Assembly: GCF_027886475.1 (NCBI RefSeq)
Contig: NZ_CP115670.1
Location: 62,001 to 126,000, forward strand
Reading direction: 5' to 3'
Length of the DNA: 64,000 nucleotides
Source: Corynebacterium sp. SCR221107
GTDB taxonomy: Bacteria > Actinomycetota > Actinomycetes > Mycobacteriales > Mycobacteriaceae
The translations under genes and the position numbers were made by a program. The notes under the pieces are model-generated. The model ran no database searches and had not been told where the DNA came from. It was given only the letters and a program-made list of their open reading frames with translations. How positions within the stretch are numbered: the stretch's first letter is position 1; each line of letters opens with the position of its first letter. Positions 23,838 through 34,364 of this stretch are shown piece by piece.

Positions 23838-25037
23838 ATGCGAAAAGTAGCCCAGATCCTGATAAGCGTTGCGTTTGCGGCCGCCAGCGTAGCGTCGGTA
23901 AGCACCGGCCTAGCAAGCGCGCAGACGAGCTCCGACACGAGCTCTGAGGTGGCTTTCGACGCTTCCTCGCAGGCGCTGCTCGCCTGGTCGCAACAGCCGA
24001 ACGTAGGCACGGATCTCAACAACTTTTACGCGTTGATACACACGGCGACCCCGTGGAAGCAGTTCCCGCTGTGGAACCTGTGGGGCGAGCAAACACAGTA
24101 CACGCCCGACAAAGAGCAGGATTTTGCGCAGCCGCGTCTGATTAAGCGGGAAAAAGACGAGCGCTTCGACGTCGAGCGTTTGTGGATCGAGTCGCCGGCT
24201 ATGCGTCGCGTGGTTCAGGTTCAGGTGCAGTACCCCAAAGATCGTACGACACCTGCGCCGATGCTGTATTTGCTCGACGGGGTTTCCGCGCCGGTGCAGT
24301 CCGGCTGGCTGCGCAAGGGTGATGTCCAGGGGGCGCTCGCCAACGAGCATGTCACCGCCATCATGCCGGTGGAGGCCGGAGGAACTAACTACACCGACTG
24401 GAACGAGACCGATCCCTACCTGGGACGATCCATGTGGGAGACCTTCCTCATCAAGGAGCTGCCCGTGGTTGTGGAGGATTCCGCGACGGGAATCGCCTTC
24501 AACGGGGAGCGCTACATTGGTGGGCTGTCGATGGGTGGTTCGGCCGCGGTGCGGCTGGCCAACCTGTACCCCGAGCGCTTCGTGGGAACTTTTTCTGTGT
24601 CCGGATGTTATTCGCCGGTCAGTACCTCCGGACGTGAGCTGTTTAACCTCGCTCCGCGTGCGACGGGCGGTAACCCGGACCTCATGTGGGGCCGCGATAT
24701 CACCCCGCAGCGCATCCGCAACGATGTCGTCGCTAACCCGGCGGGTATAGCGGGCATGCGCACCTATATCTATTCGGCCACGGGAGCCGCCACGCAGGCG
24801 GATGTTGATTCAGCGCGCGAAGAGGGGCTTCAGGAGCTATTCGGAAACATCGTATTAGAGAAGATGGTGTATACCTGCACCCGCGAGCTCGAGGACTCGT
24901 TGGTTTCCAAGGGGCTGATGAGCGGCAATGTCACCTTTGATTATCACGAGGTGGGCGTGCATAGCTGGCCCTATTACAAGCAGCAGCTGCCCGTGGCGTG
25001 GGCACATGTCAGCCAGGGGCGCTACACCTATCGTTAA
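23838..25037 (+). CDS. cmt: Trehalose corynomycolyltransferase (antigen 85 family)
   Basis: These secreted enzymes move corynomycolic acids between trehalose molecules and onto arabinogalactan, building the outer lipid layer. The 399-residue reading starts at ATG 23838 behind GAGGAAGA. A longer in-frame extension lacks a signal. A signal peptide covers about 1-29. The alpha/beta-hydrolase fold shows nucleophile Ser231 in GGLSMGGS and a histidine in VGVHSWPYY near the C-terminus; the acid residue I cannot assign with certainty. The length is typical of the short Cmt proteins without a C-terminal LGFP repeat. Which Cmt paralogue it is cannot be told. Confidence 0.9.
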   Translation: MRKVAQILISVAFAAASVASVSTGLASAQTSSDTSSEVAFDASSQALLAWSQQPNVGTDLNNFYALIHTATPWKQFPLWNLWGEQTQYTPDKEQDFAQPRLIKREKDERFDVERLWIESPAMRRVVQVQVQYPKDRTTPAPMLYLLDGVSAPVQSGWLRKGDVQGALANEHVTAIMPVEAGGTNYTDWNETDPYLGRSMWETFLIKELPVVVEDSATGIAFNGERYIGGLSMGGSAAVRLANLYPERFVGTFSVSGCYSPVSTSGRELFNLAPRATGGNPDLMWGRDITPQRIRNDVVANPAGIAGMRTYIYSATGAATQADVDSAREEGLQELFGNIVLEKMVYTCTRELEDSLVSKGLMSGNVTFDYHEVGVHSWPYYKQQLPVAWAHVSQGRYTYR

Positions 25038-25092
25038 AGGCTGTGTGAGTGCGCCATGCCGCGTTTCAACCTGCCGGCTTTGCGCATCGTTG

Positions 25093-25105
25093 TTGCTTTC
25101 CGACG
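25093..25105 (+). repeat. Dispersed intergenic repeat, copy (TTGCTTTCCGACG)
   Basis: A 13-nt match to the repeat core, 56 bp after the mycolyltransferase stop codon. Confidence 0.5.
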
Positions 25106-25181
25106 TTCACCGCGCCGCAGTCGTCGTGGCCTCTGTCGACGCCTTCGCCGCCAAGGAGTCGATGTCTGGCATTCTTATGGC

Positions 25182-25877
25182 ATGACGATACAATCTTTAT
25201 CCCCCGTGCGCTTGACGCTGACCAAGCACCACCACGCCTGCGTGTCCATTCGTGGCGTTGACGCGGAGGGTATCGAAACGAACCTCCTGTGTGATCCGGG
25301 CTCTTTGGGGCCGGAAGTTAGCCTTGATGGCGTCGATGCCATCCTTATCACCCACGATCACCCCGATCATGTGCGCCCGTCCCAGCTTGCCCAAGCGTTG
25401 GAGGCCGGGATCCCGCTGTGGTTGCCGGCCGACGCCGCAAACCGCTTGGTGCTGGAAGGCGAGCTGGTTCATGTGGCCGAGACCGGCCAGCGCCTGAGAA
25501 TCGGCGTGTTGGATGTCGAAGTATTCGGCGACGTGCATGCCCGCATACATCCGGTACATTCTGGGCCGCTCAACCGCGGCTACCTTGTTGCCGACAAGGT
25601 TTTGGTGACCGGCGACGAGCATGTGGACGTCGGCAAGCGGACAGTGGAATGCCTAGTAACGCCGATGGACGCGCCGTGGCTGCGGTCTGTCGACCTCATG
25701 GACTATGTGGCAGCGATTCGGCCGGATGTGGTCATTGGCATCCACGATGGGCTGCTCAATGCCGACGGGCTCGCGATCGCCACGAACATCCTGCGCGGCT
25801 TGGAAACTCACGGGCTTGTGCGCGAGGCCGTGCGCCTTGAGGTGGGCGAGAGCCGAGAGCTGGGGGCAGGTGCGTGA
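25182..25877 (+). CDS. MBL-fold metallo-hydrolase
   Basis: A 231-residue metallo-beta-lactamase-fold protein. The metal motif ITHDHPDH lies at about residues 50-57, with further ligands likely in VHSGPLNRGY and VTGDEHVDV and a terminal GIHDG. The family includes the UlaG/YtnP-like hydrolases of unknown substrate. I start at ATG 25182 (MTIQSL). CATTCT six bases before that ATG could be a -10 of a leaderless transcript. It is independent of the mycolyltransferase upstream, since a repeat copy separates them. Confidence 0.82.
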   Translation: MTIQSLSPVRLTLTKHHHACVSIRGVDAEGIETNLLCDPGSLGPEVSLDGVDAILITHDHPDHVRPSQLAQALEAGIPLWLPADAANRLVLEGELVHVAETGQRLRIGVLDVEVFGDVHARIHPVHSGPLNRGYLVADKVLVTGDEHVDVGKRTVECLVTPMDAPWLRSVDLMDYVAAIRPDVVIGIHDGLLNADGLAIATNILRGLETHGLVREAVRLEVGESRELGAGA

Positions 25878-26104
25878 GCGAAAGCCACGCGGTGTGAGTG
25901 ATCGCCGTTACTTTTTCTACCCCCGCCGCCGCGGAACCTGCGGCCTTCGACCTTGGGGCAGTGGGGTAAATGGCGTTCACCGAAGTGTTTCTCCTTGAAA
26001 ACAACCGAGCGCGCTCGGCAGAATGTGAGCCAAGACACCACAAAGTAAGGGCGGTGGGCAAGGTCACTGAATCGCTGCCGCCGCGCACAATCAAGGAGGC
26101 ACAC
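25878..26104 (+). promoter_or_regulatory. Upstream region of mmsA with a perfect palindrome
   Basis: CCGAGCGCGCTCGG at 26005-26018 is a perfect 14-nt palindrome about 90 bp before the mmsA start. It could be an operator or a small hairpin. The ribosome-binding site AAGGAGG is at 26093-26099. Confidence 0.4.
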
Positions 26105-27616
<1,512 letters not shown>

Positions 27617-27666
27617 CTGGTTCAGGGGAATCGGGTTCGCAGAAACTCATTGGAAGGAGAAAACGC

Positions 27667-28542
27667 ATGAAGATCGCATTCATCGGCCTGGGAAACATGG
27701 GCGGCCCGATGGCAGCCAACCTGGTCAAGAACGGCTTCGAGGTCGCAGGCTTCGACGTGGCTGAGCCCGCCAAGGAGGCAGCCCGCGCGGCAGGCATTAA
27801 CGTCTGCGACACCGTGGCCGAGGCCGCACGCGGCGCAGACGTGGTCATGACGATGCTGCCTAACGACGCCTTGGTGCGCGGCGTCATCGCCGAGGCGCGA
27901 CCCGAGGTCGCGGAGGGGACAACGTTCATCGACTCCTCCACCATCGCGGTCGACGCCGCCCGCGAGATCGGCGCGGAGCTGACCGACGCTGGCTTCCGCT
28001 TCATCGACGCTCCGGTCTCCGGCGGCATCTTCGGCGCCCAGGAGGGCACGCTCGCCTTCATGGTCGCTGGCGACGAGGCCACCTTCAGCGAGCACCGCTC
28101 GCTCTTCGAGGCCATGGGCCGCTCCATCACCTACTGCGGCGAGCTCGGCAACGGCCAGGCGGTCAAGGCCTGCAACAACATGATCCTGGCCATCCAGCAG
28201 GTCGCCCTGTCCGAGGCGATGGTCATGTCTGAGCGCCTGGGCGTGGACCCGCAGGTGTTCTTCGACGTGGTCTCCAACGCCACCGGGTCGAGCTGGTCGC
28301 TGACTAAGAACTGCCCGGTACCTGGTCCGGTCCCGACCTCACCGGCGAACAACGACTTCAAGCCGGGGTTTGCCACCGCGCTCATGCTCAAGGACCTGCG
28401 CCTAGCGATGCAGGCGGCTGAGTCCACCAAGACCGCGACCGTGCTGGGCCGCATCGTGGCCGACCAGTACGAGAAGCTGGCCGCCGACGGGCACGGCGGG
28501 GAGGACTTCTCCGTCATCATCAACGAGGTGCGCGGGGCCTAG
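27667..28542 (+). CDS. mmsB: 3-hydroxyisobutyrate dehydrogenase
   Basis: Oxidises 3-hydroxyisobutyrate to methylmalonate semialdehyde, the substrate of MmsA just upstream. The 291-residue protein has the N-terminal Rossmann motif IGLGNMGGPMAANL, the signature DAPVSGGIFGAQEGTLAFM, and the catalytic lysine in GQAVKACNNMI. The start at ATG 27667 follows GGAGAAAA. The mmsA-mmsB order and spacing support one operon. A 44-bp tandem repeat follows the stop codon. Confidence 0.93.
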   Translation: MKIAFIGLGNMGGPMAANLVKNGFEVAGFDVAEPAKEAARAAGINVCDTVAEAARGADVVMTMLPNDALVRGVIAEARPEVAEGTTFIDSSTIAVDAAREIGAELTDAGFRFIDAPVSGGIFGAQEGTLAFMVAGDEATFSEHRSLFEAMGRSITYCGELGNGQAVKACNNMILAIQQVALSEAMVMSERLGVDPQVFFDVVSNATGSSWSLTKNCPVPGPVPTSPANNDFKPGFATALMLKDLRLAMQAAESTKTATVLGRIVADQYEKLAADGHGGEDFSVIINEVRGA

Positions 28543-28554
28543 GCTCTTTGCCTC

Positions 28555-28670
28555 GTGTGGCGTAGCACCTTGTTGCGTGTGGTGTATCTCCTCACTCCGT
28601 GTGGCGTAGCACCTTGTTGCGTGTGGTGTATCTCCTCACTCCGTGTGGCGTAGCACCTTGTTGCGTGTGG
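28555..28670 (+). repeat. 44-bp tandem repeat, 2.6 copies
   Basis: The unit begins GTGTGGCGTAGCACCTTGTT and ends CTCCTCACTCC. Copies lie at 28555-28598 and 28599-28642 without mismatch, with a partial third from 28643 to 28670. Within each unit GTGTGG occurs twice. The array fills the gap between mmsB and the convergent TetR gene and runs into the hairpin at 28665-28695. Confidence 0.9.
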
Positions 28671-28695
28671 CGTAGCGTTCACCGCTACGCCACAC
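28665..28695. terminator. Bidirectional hairpin between mmsB and the TetR gene
   Basis: GTGTGGCGTAGCG (28665-28677) and CGCTACGCCACAC (28683-28695) form a perfect 13-bp stem with a 5-nt loop. The right arm overlaps the last codons of the TetR gene. No T run follows on either side, so a termination role is inferred from position. Confidence 0.55.
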
Positions 28696-29263
28696 CGTCG
28701 ACGATCTGCTGAAACAGCCCCGCGTAGTAGTCGAGCAGCTGCTTGCGCGGGTAGTCGCGGAAGTTGGGATCCCCCACGCGACGCATCATCGACAAACCAA
28801 TAATCAGCGACAGCGCCGCCTGGGCCCTGATCTGCGGATGCGGGTTCGGCTGCGGCGCCTCGCTCTCAATGCGGTCGACGAGGACCTCCTTGAGGTCCTC
28901 CTGGATCTTCTTGCCGACGGACTTGAGAGAGTTCTCGTCGCCGCTTCCAATCACGAGGGTGCGCACGGTCGAGTACGGCGCATCCGCGGGCGCGGTGAGC
29001 GTTTCGTACACCGCTGTGTACCCCAGCTCGGAAAACTGCCCCGAGAACAGCCGTCGCGCCGATTCCTTGAAGTCGATCGTCTGGCCGAATAAGCACTCCT
29101 TGTTGATGAAGTACTTGATCACAAGGGCGCTGGAGACGCCGGCTTCCTCCGCGATGTCCTTGATCGTCACCTGCGAGAACGAGCGCTGGCTAAACAACCG
29201 GCGCGAGCACTCGAGGATCAGCTCACGGGTCGATCGTGACGACGAACCTGGATCAGAAGTCAT
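28685..29263 (-). CDS. TetR-family transcriptional regulator
   Basis: A 192-residue regulator. The N-terminal helix-turn-helix (about residues 13-60) reads ILECSRRLFSQRSFSQVTIK, then DIAEEAGVSSALVIKYFINK, a standard TetR layout, and a C-terminal ligand domain follows. It is divergent from the permease at 29299 with only 35 bp between the two start codons, so it most likely represses that permease and perhaps mmsAB and itself. The ligand is unknown but may be a hydroxy acid or CoA ester of the valine pathway. Confidence 0.9.
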   Translation of the reverse strand: MTSDPGSSSRSTRELILECSRRLFSQRSFSQVTIKDIAEEAGVSSALVIKYFINKECLFGQTIDFKESARRLFSGQFSELGYTAVYETLTAPADAPYSTVRTLVIGSGDENSLKSVGKKIQEDLKEVLVDRIESEAPQPNPHPQIRAQAALSLIIGLSMMRRVGDPNFRDYPRKQLLDYYAGLFQQIVDGVA

Positions 29264-29298
29264 GCTGAAATACTAGCCAAGTTGATAAAGGAGTACCC

Positions 29299-30792
29299 AT
29301 GGCACTCGCACTGGCGGGGATCTTCATCTCCCTCGCCTTCCTCATCGTCATGGCCTACCGCGGGCACTCCGTGGTGGTCGTCGCCCCCGTGGCCGCCGCG
29401 ATCGCGGTGCTGTTCTCCGGCGCCCCGCAGCTTGCCACCTACACCCAGATCTTCATGCCAGCGCTGGGCAAGTTCCTCACGAACTACTTCCCGCTGTTCC
29501 TCACCGGCGCCATCTTCGGCCACCTCATGACGGTCAGCGGGCTCGCGCAGAAGCTGGCCCGGGGTATCTCCGCGCTGTTTGGCCCGAAGCAGGCGATGAT
29601 GTCCACCGTGATCGCGACGGCGCTTTTGACCTACGGCGGCGTGAGCGCCTGGGTGGTGGTGTTCACCATCATGCCGATCGCCATGGAGTTGTTCCGCCAG
29701 GCAGACATCCCGCGGCGCCTCATGCCGGGCACCGTCGCTTTCGGAACCATCACCTTCGCGCTGGCGGCGCTGCCGGGCAGCCCGCAGATCCACAACGCGA
29801 TCCCGACGAAGTACTTCGGCACCAATACCTACGCGGCGCCGGTGTTCGGCCTCATCTCCGCTGCGCTCATGTTCCTCATCGGCATGCTGTGGCTCAACTA
29901 CCGCGTGCGCTCGCTCAACAAGGCTGGCGTGGGCTTTGCCACCGATTCCGCCGACGTCGACTCCCACCGCGAGGAGATCGCCGAGCACGTGCTGGCCACC
30001 GAGGCGGGCCTGGCTGGCGGCAGCGCCGCGGGTGCCACGCCTGAGGACATCTTCCAGGGCGACCACTCGAAGGGCTCGCACTCCGTTGCCGTCGAAGGTC
30101 TCCTAGGCCTCATCCCGATCCTCGTGGTCGTGGCCGTCAACTTCTCCTTCGTCTACGGCTTCTCCAAGTGGCTCGACTTCAGCTACCTCGCCGACGAGAA
30201 GTACGGCGCCACGAGCATCAAGGCCCTGCTGGGAACGTGGTCGGTGACGCTCGCGCTCATCGTCGCGATCATCGTCATCATCCTCATGCACCCGAAGGAC
30301 ATCAAAAAGCATCTAGGCGAGCTGTCCGAAGGCGCCAAGACCGGCATCCTGCCGGCCTTCACCACGGCCTCCGAGGTCGGCTACGGCGCGGTCATCGCCT
30401 CCCTCGCGGTGTTCTCCGTGCTGCGCGACGGCGTGTTCGGCGTCTCCGACAACCCGCTCATCGTGGGTGTCGTCTCCACCGGCGTCATCTCCGGCATCAC
30501 CGGTTCCTCGTCGGGCGGCCTGTCCATCACGATGCAGGCCTTCGGCGACCAGCTCGCCCAGATGGCGCACGACAGCGGCATGAACGTCGAGCTGCTCCAC
30601 CGCGTGATCGCCATGGCGTCGGTAAGCTTCGACTCGCTGCCGCACAACGGCGCGGTGCTGACGATGCTGTTGGTCTGCGACATGACCCACCGCCAGTCCT
30701 ACAAGGACGTCGCGGTGCTGACCATCGTGGTGCCGCTGGTGGCGCTGGCAATCATGCTGGCCGTGCACGGCGTGATCCCGGGGCTGGTCTAG
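29299..30792 (+). CDS. GntP-family hydroxyacid/gluconate:H+ symporter
   Basis: A 497-residue membrane protein with about 12-14 hydrophobic segments. It resembles the GntP family, whose members carry gluconate, 3-hydroxybutyrate or related acids with protons. Visible family-like parts are the repeated GxxGS and glycine-rich loops and the segment SFDSLPHNGAVLTML near the C-terminus. The start ATG is behind AAAGGAG. The setting beside mmsA, mmsB and a divergent TetR gene suggests that it imports 3-hydroxyisobutyrate or 3-hydroxybutyrate. That substrate is an inference. Confidence 0.82.
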   Translation: MALALAGIFISLAFLIVMAYRGHSVVVVAPVAAAIAVLFSGAPQLATYTQIFMPALGKFLTNYFPLFLTGAIFGHLMTVSGLAQKLARGISALFGPKQAMMSTVIATALLTYGGVSAWVVVFTIMPIAMELFRQADIPRRLMPGTVAFGTITFALAALPGSPQIHNAIPTKYFGTNTYAAPVFGLISAALMFLIGMLWLNYRVRSLNKAGVGFATDSADVDSHREEIAEHVLATEAGLAGGSAAGATPEDIFQGDHSKGSHSVAVEGLLGLIPILVVVAVNFSFVYGFSKWLDFSYLADEKYGATSIKALLGTWSVTLALIVAIIVIILMHPKDIKKHLGELSEGAKTGILPAFTTASEVGYGAVIASLAVFSVLRDGVFGVSDNPLIVGVVSTGVISGITGSSSGGLSITMQAFGDQLAQMAHDSGMNVELLHRVIAMASVSFDSLPHNGAVLTMLLVCDMTHRQSYKDVAVLTIVVPLVALAIMLAVHGVIPGLV

Positions 30793-30806
30793 GACCGCAC
30801 AAGGGG

Positions 30807-30840
30807 AAGGGGCAGCACCCAGGTGCTGCCCCTTCGCCTG
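30807..30840 (+). terminator. Terminator between the permease and the convergent ABC transporter
   Basis: GGGGCAGCACC (30809-30819) and GGTGCTGCCCC (30822-30832) form an 11-bp stem, extended by AA/TT, and a short T-containing tail follows. It can serve both convergent operons. Confidence 0.85.
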
Positions 30841-30842
30841 TT

Positions 30843-33374
30843 TTATAGCTCCGCGATCGCCTCCAGCGGCCTCGTCTTCGCCGCGCTTCGCGCTGGCCAC
30901 AGCGCCGCGATGAGGCCCACCACGCCAGCCGCGAGCACCGTGAGCCCCACCTGCAGCCAGGGCACGGTCACGTGGCCCAAGCCGGTGTCCGCGAGCGTCT
31001 TGATAAACGCCCAACCCATGCCGAGCCCGATGAGCGAGCCCAGCACCGCGCCGTAGAGCGCGATGACGATCGCCTCCAGGTGGATCATGCGGGTGATCTG
31101 CGCGCGCTGGAAGCCCACCGCGCGCAGCATGCCGATCTCGGCGCGGCGCTCGGACACCGACAGCGCGAGCGTGTTGATGATGCCCAGGATCGCGATGATC
31201 ACGGCCAGCGCCAGGAGGGCGTAGAGCACGTTGAGGATCGTGGAGATCTGCTTACCGATCTGGCCCTTTAAATCCTCACGATCGAGAACCTGAACGACGA
31301 GGTCGTCCGCGACGGCATCCTCCAGCGCGCTGCGCATCGCCGGGCTCGTGTCACCGTTGGTGTACACCATGAGGCTCAAAAGCTGAAGGTCGTTCTCGCT
31401 GACCAGCTCGAGCGCGGACTGCTTGGACAACACGTACGGGCCGATCGTCTGGTTGTCCTCGTAGACGCCCACCACCGGGACATCGACGGAGCGCCCGGCG
31501 AAGTTCCACACGGGCACCGTGCTTCCCACCGGGTGATCGACGGCCTTGCTCTTGGAAAGCAGCACTCCCTCGCGCCCGGTGAGGTCGTCGCTGCCGTCGG
31601 GCAGGGACACGTTGACGGCCTCGCTCACCCTGCCGTCGATCACGCCGCCCATATCGGTCATGGGCGAGCTCGGATCAGGCGGGGTGAGCACCGACACCGG
31701 GGCCAGGAGCAGCGAGACCGTGTGGTCGACGCCCTCGACCTCGCCGATCCGCTCCGGCACGTCCTGCGGCAGCGACATCCCCATGTCCTGCGGGGCGGTG
31801 ACCATGTAGTCCGCGGTAAACGTCTTGTCCACCAACTCGTTGACCTGGTCGCGCATGCTGGCGCCCATCATGCCGATCGAGGCGACCAGCATGAGCCCCA
31901 GCATGAGCGCGAACGAGGTCGCTGCGGTCCGTCGCGGGTTGCGGCGCGAGTTGGTCGCTGCGAGCTTGCCGACGGCGCCAAACGGCCAGCCGACCACCCG
32001 GCCGATGGAGCCGACGAACGGGATCGACATCGCAGGTCCCGCGAACCACACGCCGAGTACCACAGCGAGCGCGCCCACGCCCACGGTGATCGCCCGCTCC
32101 TTCGAGGTACCGATGTCCGCGTTGAGCGCGGCGACGGCCGCCGCCACCACGCCCGCCCCGATGAGCACGAGGCCGACGATCGTGCGGACGACCAGCGAGT
32201 TGCTGCTCGAGGAATCGCCCGAGCGCATCGCCTGGACCGGATGGATCCGGGCGGCGCGGCGCGCCGGGGCCCAGGCGGCGAAGAGGGTGACCACCACGCC
32301 GACCACGAGCGGGAGGACGATGGCGGTGGTGTTGACCGCGAGCCCGGCGTCGGGAAGCCCCACGCCCTGGGCGTTCATTACCGCGATGATGCCGCGCGAG
32401 AGCCCGATGCCCGCGAAGATGCCGAGCACCGACCCGATGGCGCCTACCACCGCCGCCTCGGCGAGAACCGAGCCGGTGATCTGCCCGCGGGAGGCGCCGA
32501 TGCCGCGCAGCAGCGCGAACTCGCGCAGGCGCTGCGCGATGATCATGGAGAAGGTGTTGGAGATGATGAACGAGCCCACTAGCAGCGAGATCGCGCCGAA
32601 GGCCCACAGGAAGTAGTTGAGGAAGGCGAGCTGGTCCTTGATGGCCTTGGTCTCGTCGTTGGCCTTCTCGGTGCCGGTCTGCAGCGTCCAGCCGGGGTGC
32701 TCCTTGGCTAGGGCGTCGCGCACCTCGCCCGCCGTTGCGTGGTCCTTGAGCCCGATGGAGGCGCTGGCCACGGTGCCGTCGGGGGCGAACTTCTCAAGGT
32801 ACTGCTCCTCCGGGATGACGAGCCCGGCGAAGCCGCCGACGGCCATGTCGGTGTCGTAGATGCCGGAGAGGGCGAAGGTCTCCCGGCCGCGGGCGGTGAT
32901 CATGGTGACCTGGTCGCCGACCTTGATAGTGCCCTGCTCGGCGGCGGTGCGGTTGAGCGCCGCCTGGCCGCGGGTCAGCGGCCATTGGCCGTCGACAAGC
33001 TGGGCGATGTCGCCGATCGACTTGCCGTCGGGTGCCTGCGCCATGGCCTGCGAGGGGGCGCCGCCGGTCTGGATCGGCTTGCCGTCGGGGCCCGCGATGA
33101 CGGCGGAGCTGTTGCCCGCGCTGAGCTCGACGGCGTCGACGCGCGGGTCGGCGCGCAGGGCGTCGATGTCGCTCATGGGGATGCGCTCGTCCGAGGAGGC
33201 GACGACGTCGATCTGGGAGTAGCTGGAGCTGACGATGTCGGTGAAGCTCTTCTCGATGCTCGCCGTCAGCATGGACGAGCCCGCGATGAACGCGGTGCCC
33301 AGAACGACCGAGAGCACCGTGAGGAAGAGCCGGAGCTTGTGCGCCGCGAGGTTGCGCCAAATAAGCTTTCTCAT
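30843..33374 (-). CDS. ABC transporter permease, MacB/FtsX type
   Basis: An 843-residue permease. It has an N-terminal membrane helix, a large outer domain (about 40-260), three helices of a first FtsX domain (about 265-400), two further central segments, a second outer domain, and a second FtsX domain at the C-terminus (LALAVIIAILGIINTLALSVSERR). This duplicated layout is usual for actinobacterial lipoprotein- or lipid-handling exporters and for antibiotic or peptide resistance pumps. It starts 6 nt after the ATPase stop, so the two form one transporter. Substrate unknown. Confidence 0.9.
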   Translation of the reverse strand: MRKLIWRNLAAHKLRLFLTVLSVVLGTAFIAGSSMLTASIEKSFTDIVSSSYSQIDVVASSDERIPMSDIDALRADPRVDAVELSAGNSSAVIAGPDGKPIQTGGAPSQAMAQAPDGKSIGDIAQLVDGQWPLTRGQAALNRTAAEQGTIKVGDQVTMITARGRETFALSGIYDTDMAVGGFAGLVIPEEQYLEKFAPDGTVASASIGLKDHATAGEVRDALAKEHPGWTLQTGTEKANDETKAIKDQLAFLNYFLWAFGAISLLVGSFIISNTFSMIIAQRLREFALLRGIGASRGQITGSVLAEAAVVGAIGSVLGIFAGIGLSRGIIAVMNAQGVGLPDAGLAVNTTAIVLPLVVGVVVTLFAAWAPARRAARIHPVQAMRSGDSSSSNSLVVRTIVGLVLIGAGVVAAAVAALNADIGTSKERAITVGVGALAVVLGVWFAGPAMSIPFVGSIGRVVGWPFGAVGKLAATNSRRNPRRTAATSFALMLGLMLVASIGMMGASMRDQVNELVDKTFTADYMVTAPQDMGMSLPQDVPERIGEVEGVDHTVSLLLAPVSVLTPPDPSSPMTDMGGVIDGRVSEAVNVSLPDGSDDLTGREGVLLSKSKAVDHPVGSTVPVWNFAGRSVDVPVVGVYEDNQTIGPYVLSKQSALELVSENDLQLLSLMVYTNGDTSPAMRSALEDAVADDLVVQVLDREDLKGQIGKQISTILNVLYALLALAVIIAILGIINTLALSVSERRAEIGMLRAVGFQRAQITRMIHLEAIVIALYGAVLGSLIGLGMGWAFIKTLADTGLGHVTVPWLQVGLTVLAAGVVGLIAALWPARSAAKTRPLEAIAEL

Positions 33375-33380
33375 GGCGGC

Positions 33381-34109
33381 CTACGCCCCTTCCATCTGCG
33401 ACATCATGTGCAGGATGTCGTCGGCGGTCGGATCGATGAGCTCGCCAGCCAGGCGCCCGTCGGCGAGGAAGATGACGCGGTCGGCGTAGCTGGCCGCCGT
33501 CGCGTCGTGGGTGACGATGACCACCGTTTGCCCCAGGTCATCGACCGCTGAGCGCAGGATGTTGAGCACCTCGCGCGAGGAATTCGAGTCGAGATTGCCG
33601 GTGGGCTCGTCGCCGAAGATCAGCTCCGGCCTGCTAATGAGCGCCCGCGCGATCGCCACGCGCTGCTGCTGGCCGCCCGACAGCTCCGCCGGGCGGTGGT
33701 CGAGCCGGTCGGTGAGGCCCAGACGGGTGGTCACTTCCTTTAGCCATTGCTTATCGACGGCCTTGCCCGCGATGTCAAGGGGAAGGGTGATGTTCTCGAC
33801 CGCGGTGAGCGTGGGCACGAGGTTGAAGTACTGGAACACGAAGCCCAGCCTGTCCCGACGCAGCCTCGTCAGCTCCTTGTCCCTCAAGGAGGCGAGGTCC
33901 GTCTCGCCGATGAGCGCCTTGCCCGAGGTCATGCCGTCGAGGCCCGCCATGCAGTGCATGAGCGTGGACTTGCCGGAGCCCGACGGGCCCATGATGGCGG
34001 TGAACTTTCCCTTCTCGAACTCCACCGAGACGTGATCGAGGGCCTGGACGAGGGTGTCGCCGCTGCCGTAGCTTTTGACGAGGTCGACGGCGCATGCTGC
34101 GGAGGTCAT
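33381..34109 (-). CDS. ABC transporter ATP-binding protein, MacB/LolD type
   Basis: The 242-residue reading starts at ATG 34109 (MTSAACAVDL), 8 nt after GGAG. An upstream in-frame extension to 34160 lacks a signal. Walker A is GPSGSGKST, the Q-loop VFQYFNL, the signature LSGGQQQR, Walker B LIFGDEPTGNLDS and the H-loop VTHD. The NLDS after Walker B is typical of the LolD/MacB/FtsE group that pairs with FtsX-type permeases. Confidence 0.94.
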   Translation of the reverse strand: MTSAACAVDLVKSYGSGDTLVQALDHVSVEFEKGKFTAIMGPSGSGKSTLMHCMAGLDGMTSGKALIGETDLASLRDKELTRLRRDRLGFVFQYFNLVPTLTAVENITLPLDIAGKAVDKQWLKEVTTRLGLTDRLDHRPAELSGGQQQRVAIARALISRPELIFGDEPTGNLDSNSSREVLNILRSAVDDLGQTVVIVTHDATAASYADRVIFLADGRLAGELIDPTADDILHMMSQMEGA

Positions 34110-34364
34110 GCTGGTGCTCCTTTTCGAGCTCTTAGAGGTGGGAGGGGATTCCACTTCCATTGTTGGCCTGATCGCGGGGAGGCAAAAGCTTTGCTGGGAA
34201 AATTAGGTGAAATTTCAGGGTGGACACTGACCACGAGTGGGTGCCTCGGGGTCCGCCCTGAGGCGGGAACCGTAGGCGTCGAAAAGCAGGAGCTAGGAAA
34301 CTGCTTGTTGCATCGTTAGACTCTGAATCAATACTTTTCGTTCCCCACAAAGGAGACCTTCGCC
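34110..34364. other. Divergent intergenic region with a repeat copy
   Basis: About 255 bp between the ABC operon (minus) and the phosphoribosyltransferase (plus). It contains GGGTGCCTCGGGGTCCGCCC-type inverted sequence near 34238-34266 and the repeat copy at 34270-34288. Both operon promoters should be here. Confidence 0.5.
34270..34288 (-). repeat. Dispersed intergenic repeat, 19-nt copy shared with 23408-23426
   Basis: CCGTAGGCGTCGAAAAGCA, the exact reverse complement of the copy at 23408-23426. Confidence 0.6.

Noticed and set aside
28555..28670. CRISPR array
   Set aside because: The copies are directly tandem with no unique spacers, and no cas genes are in the window.
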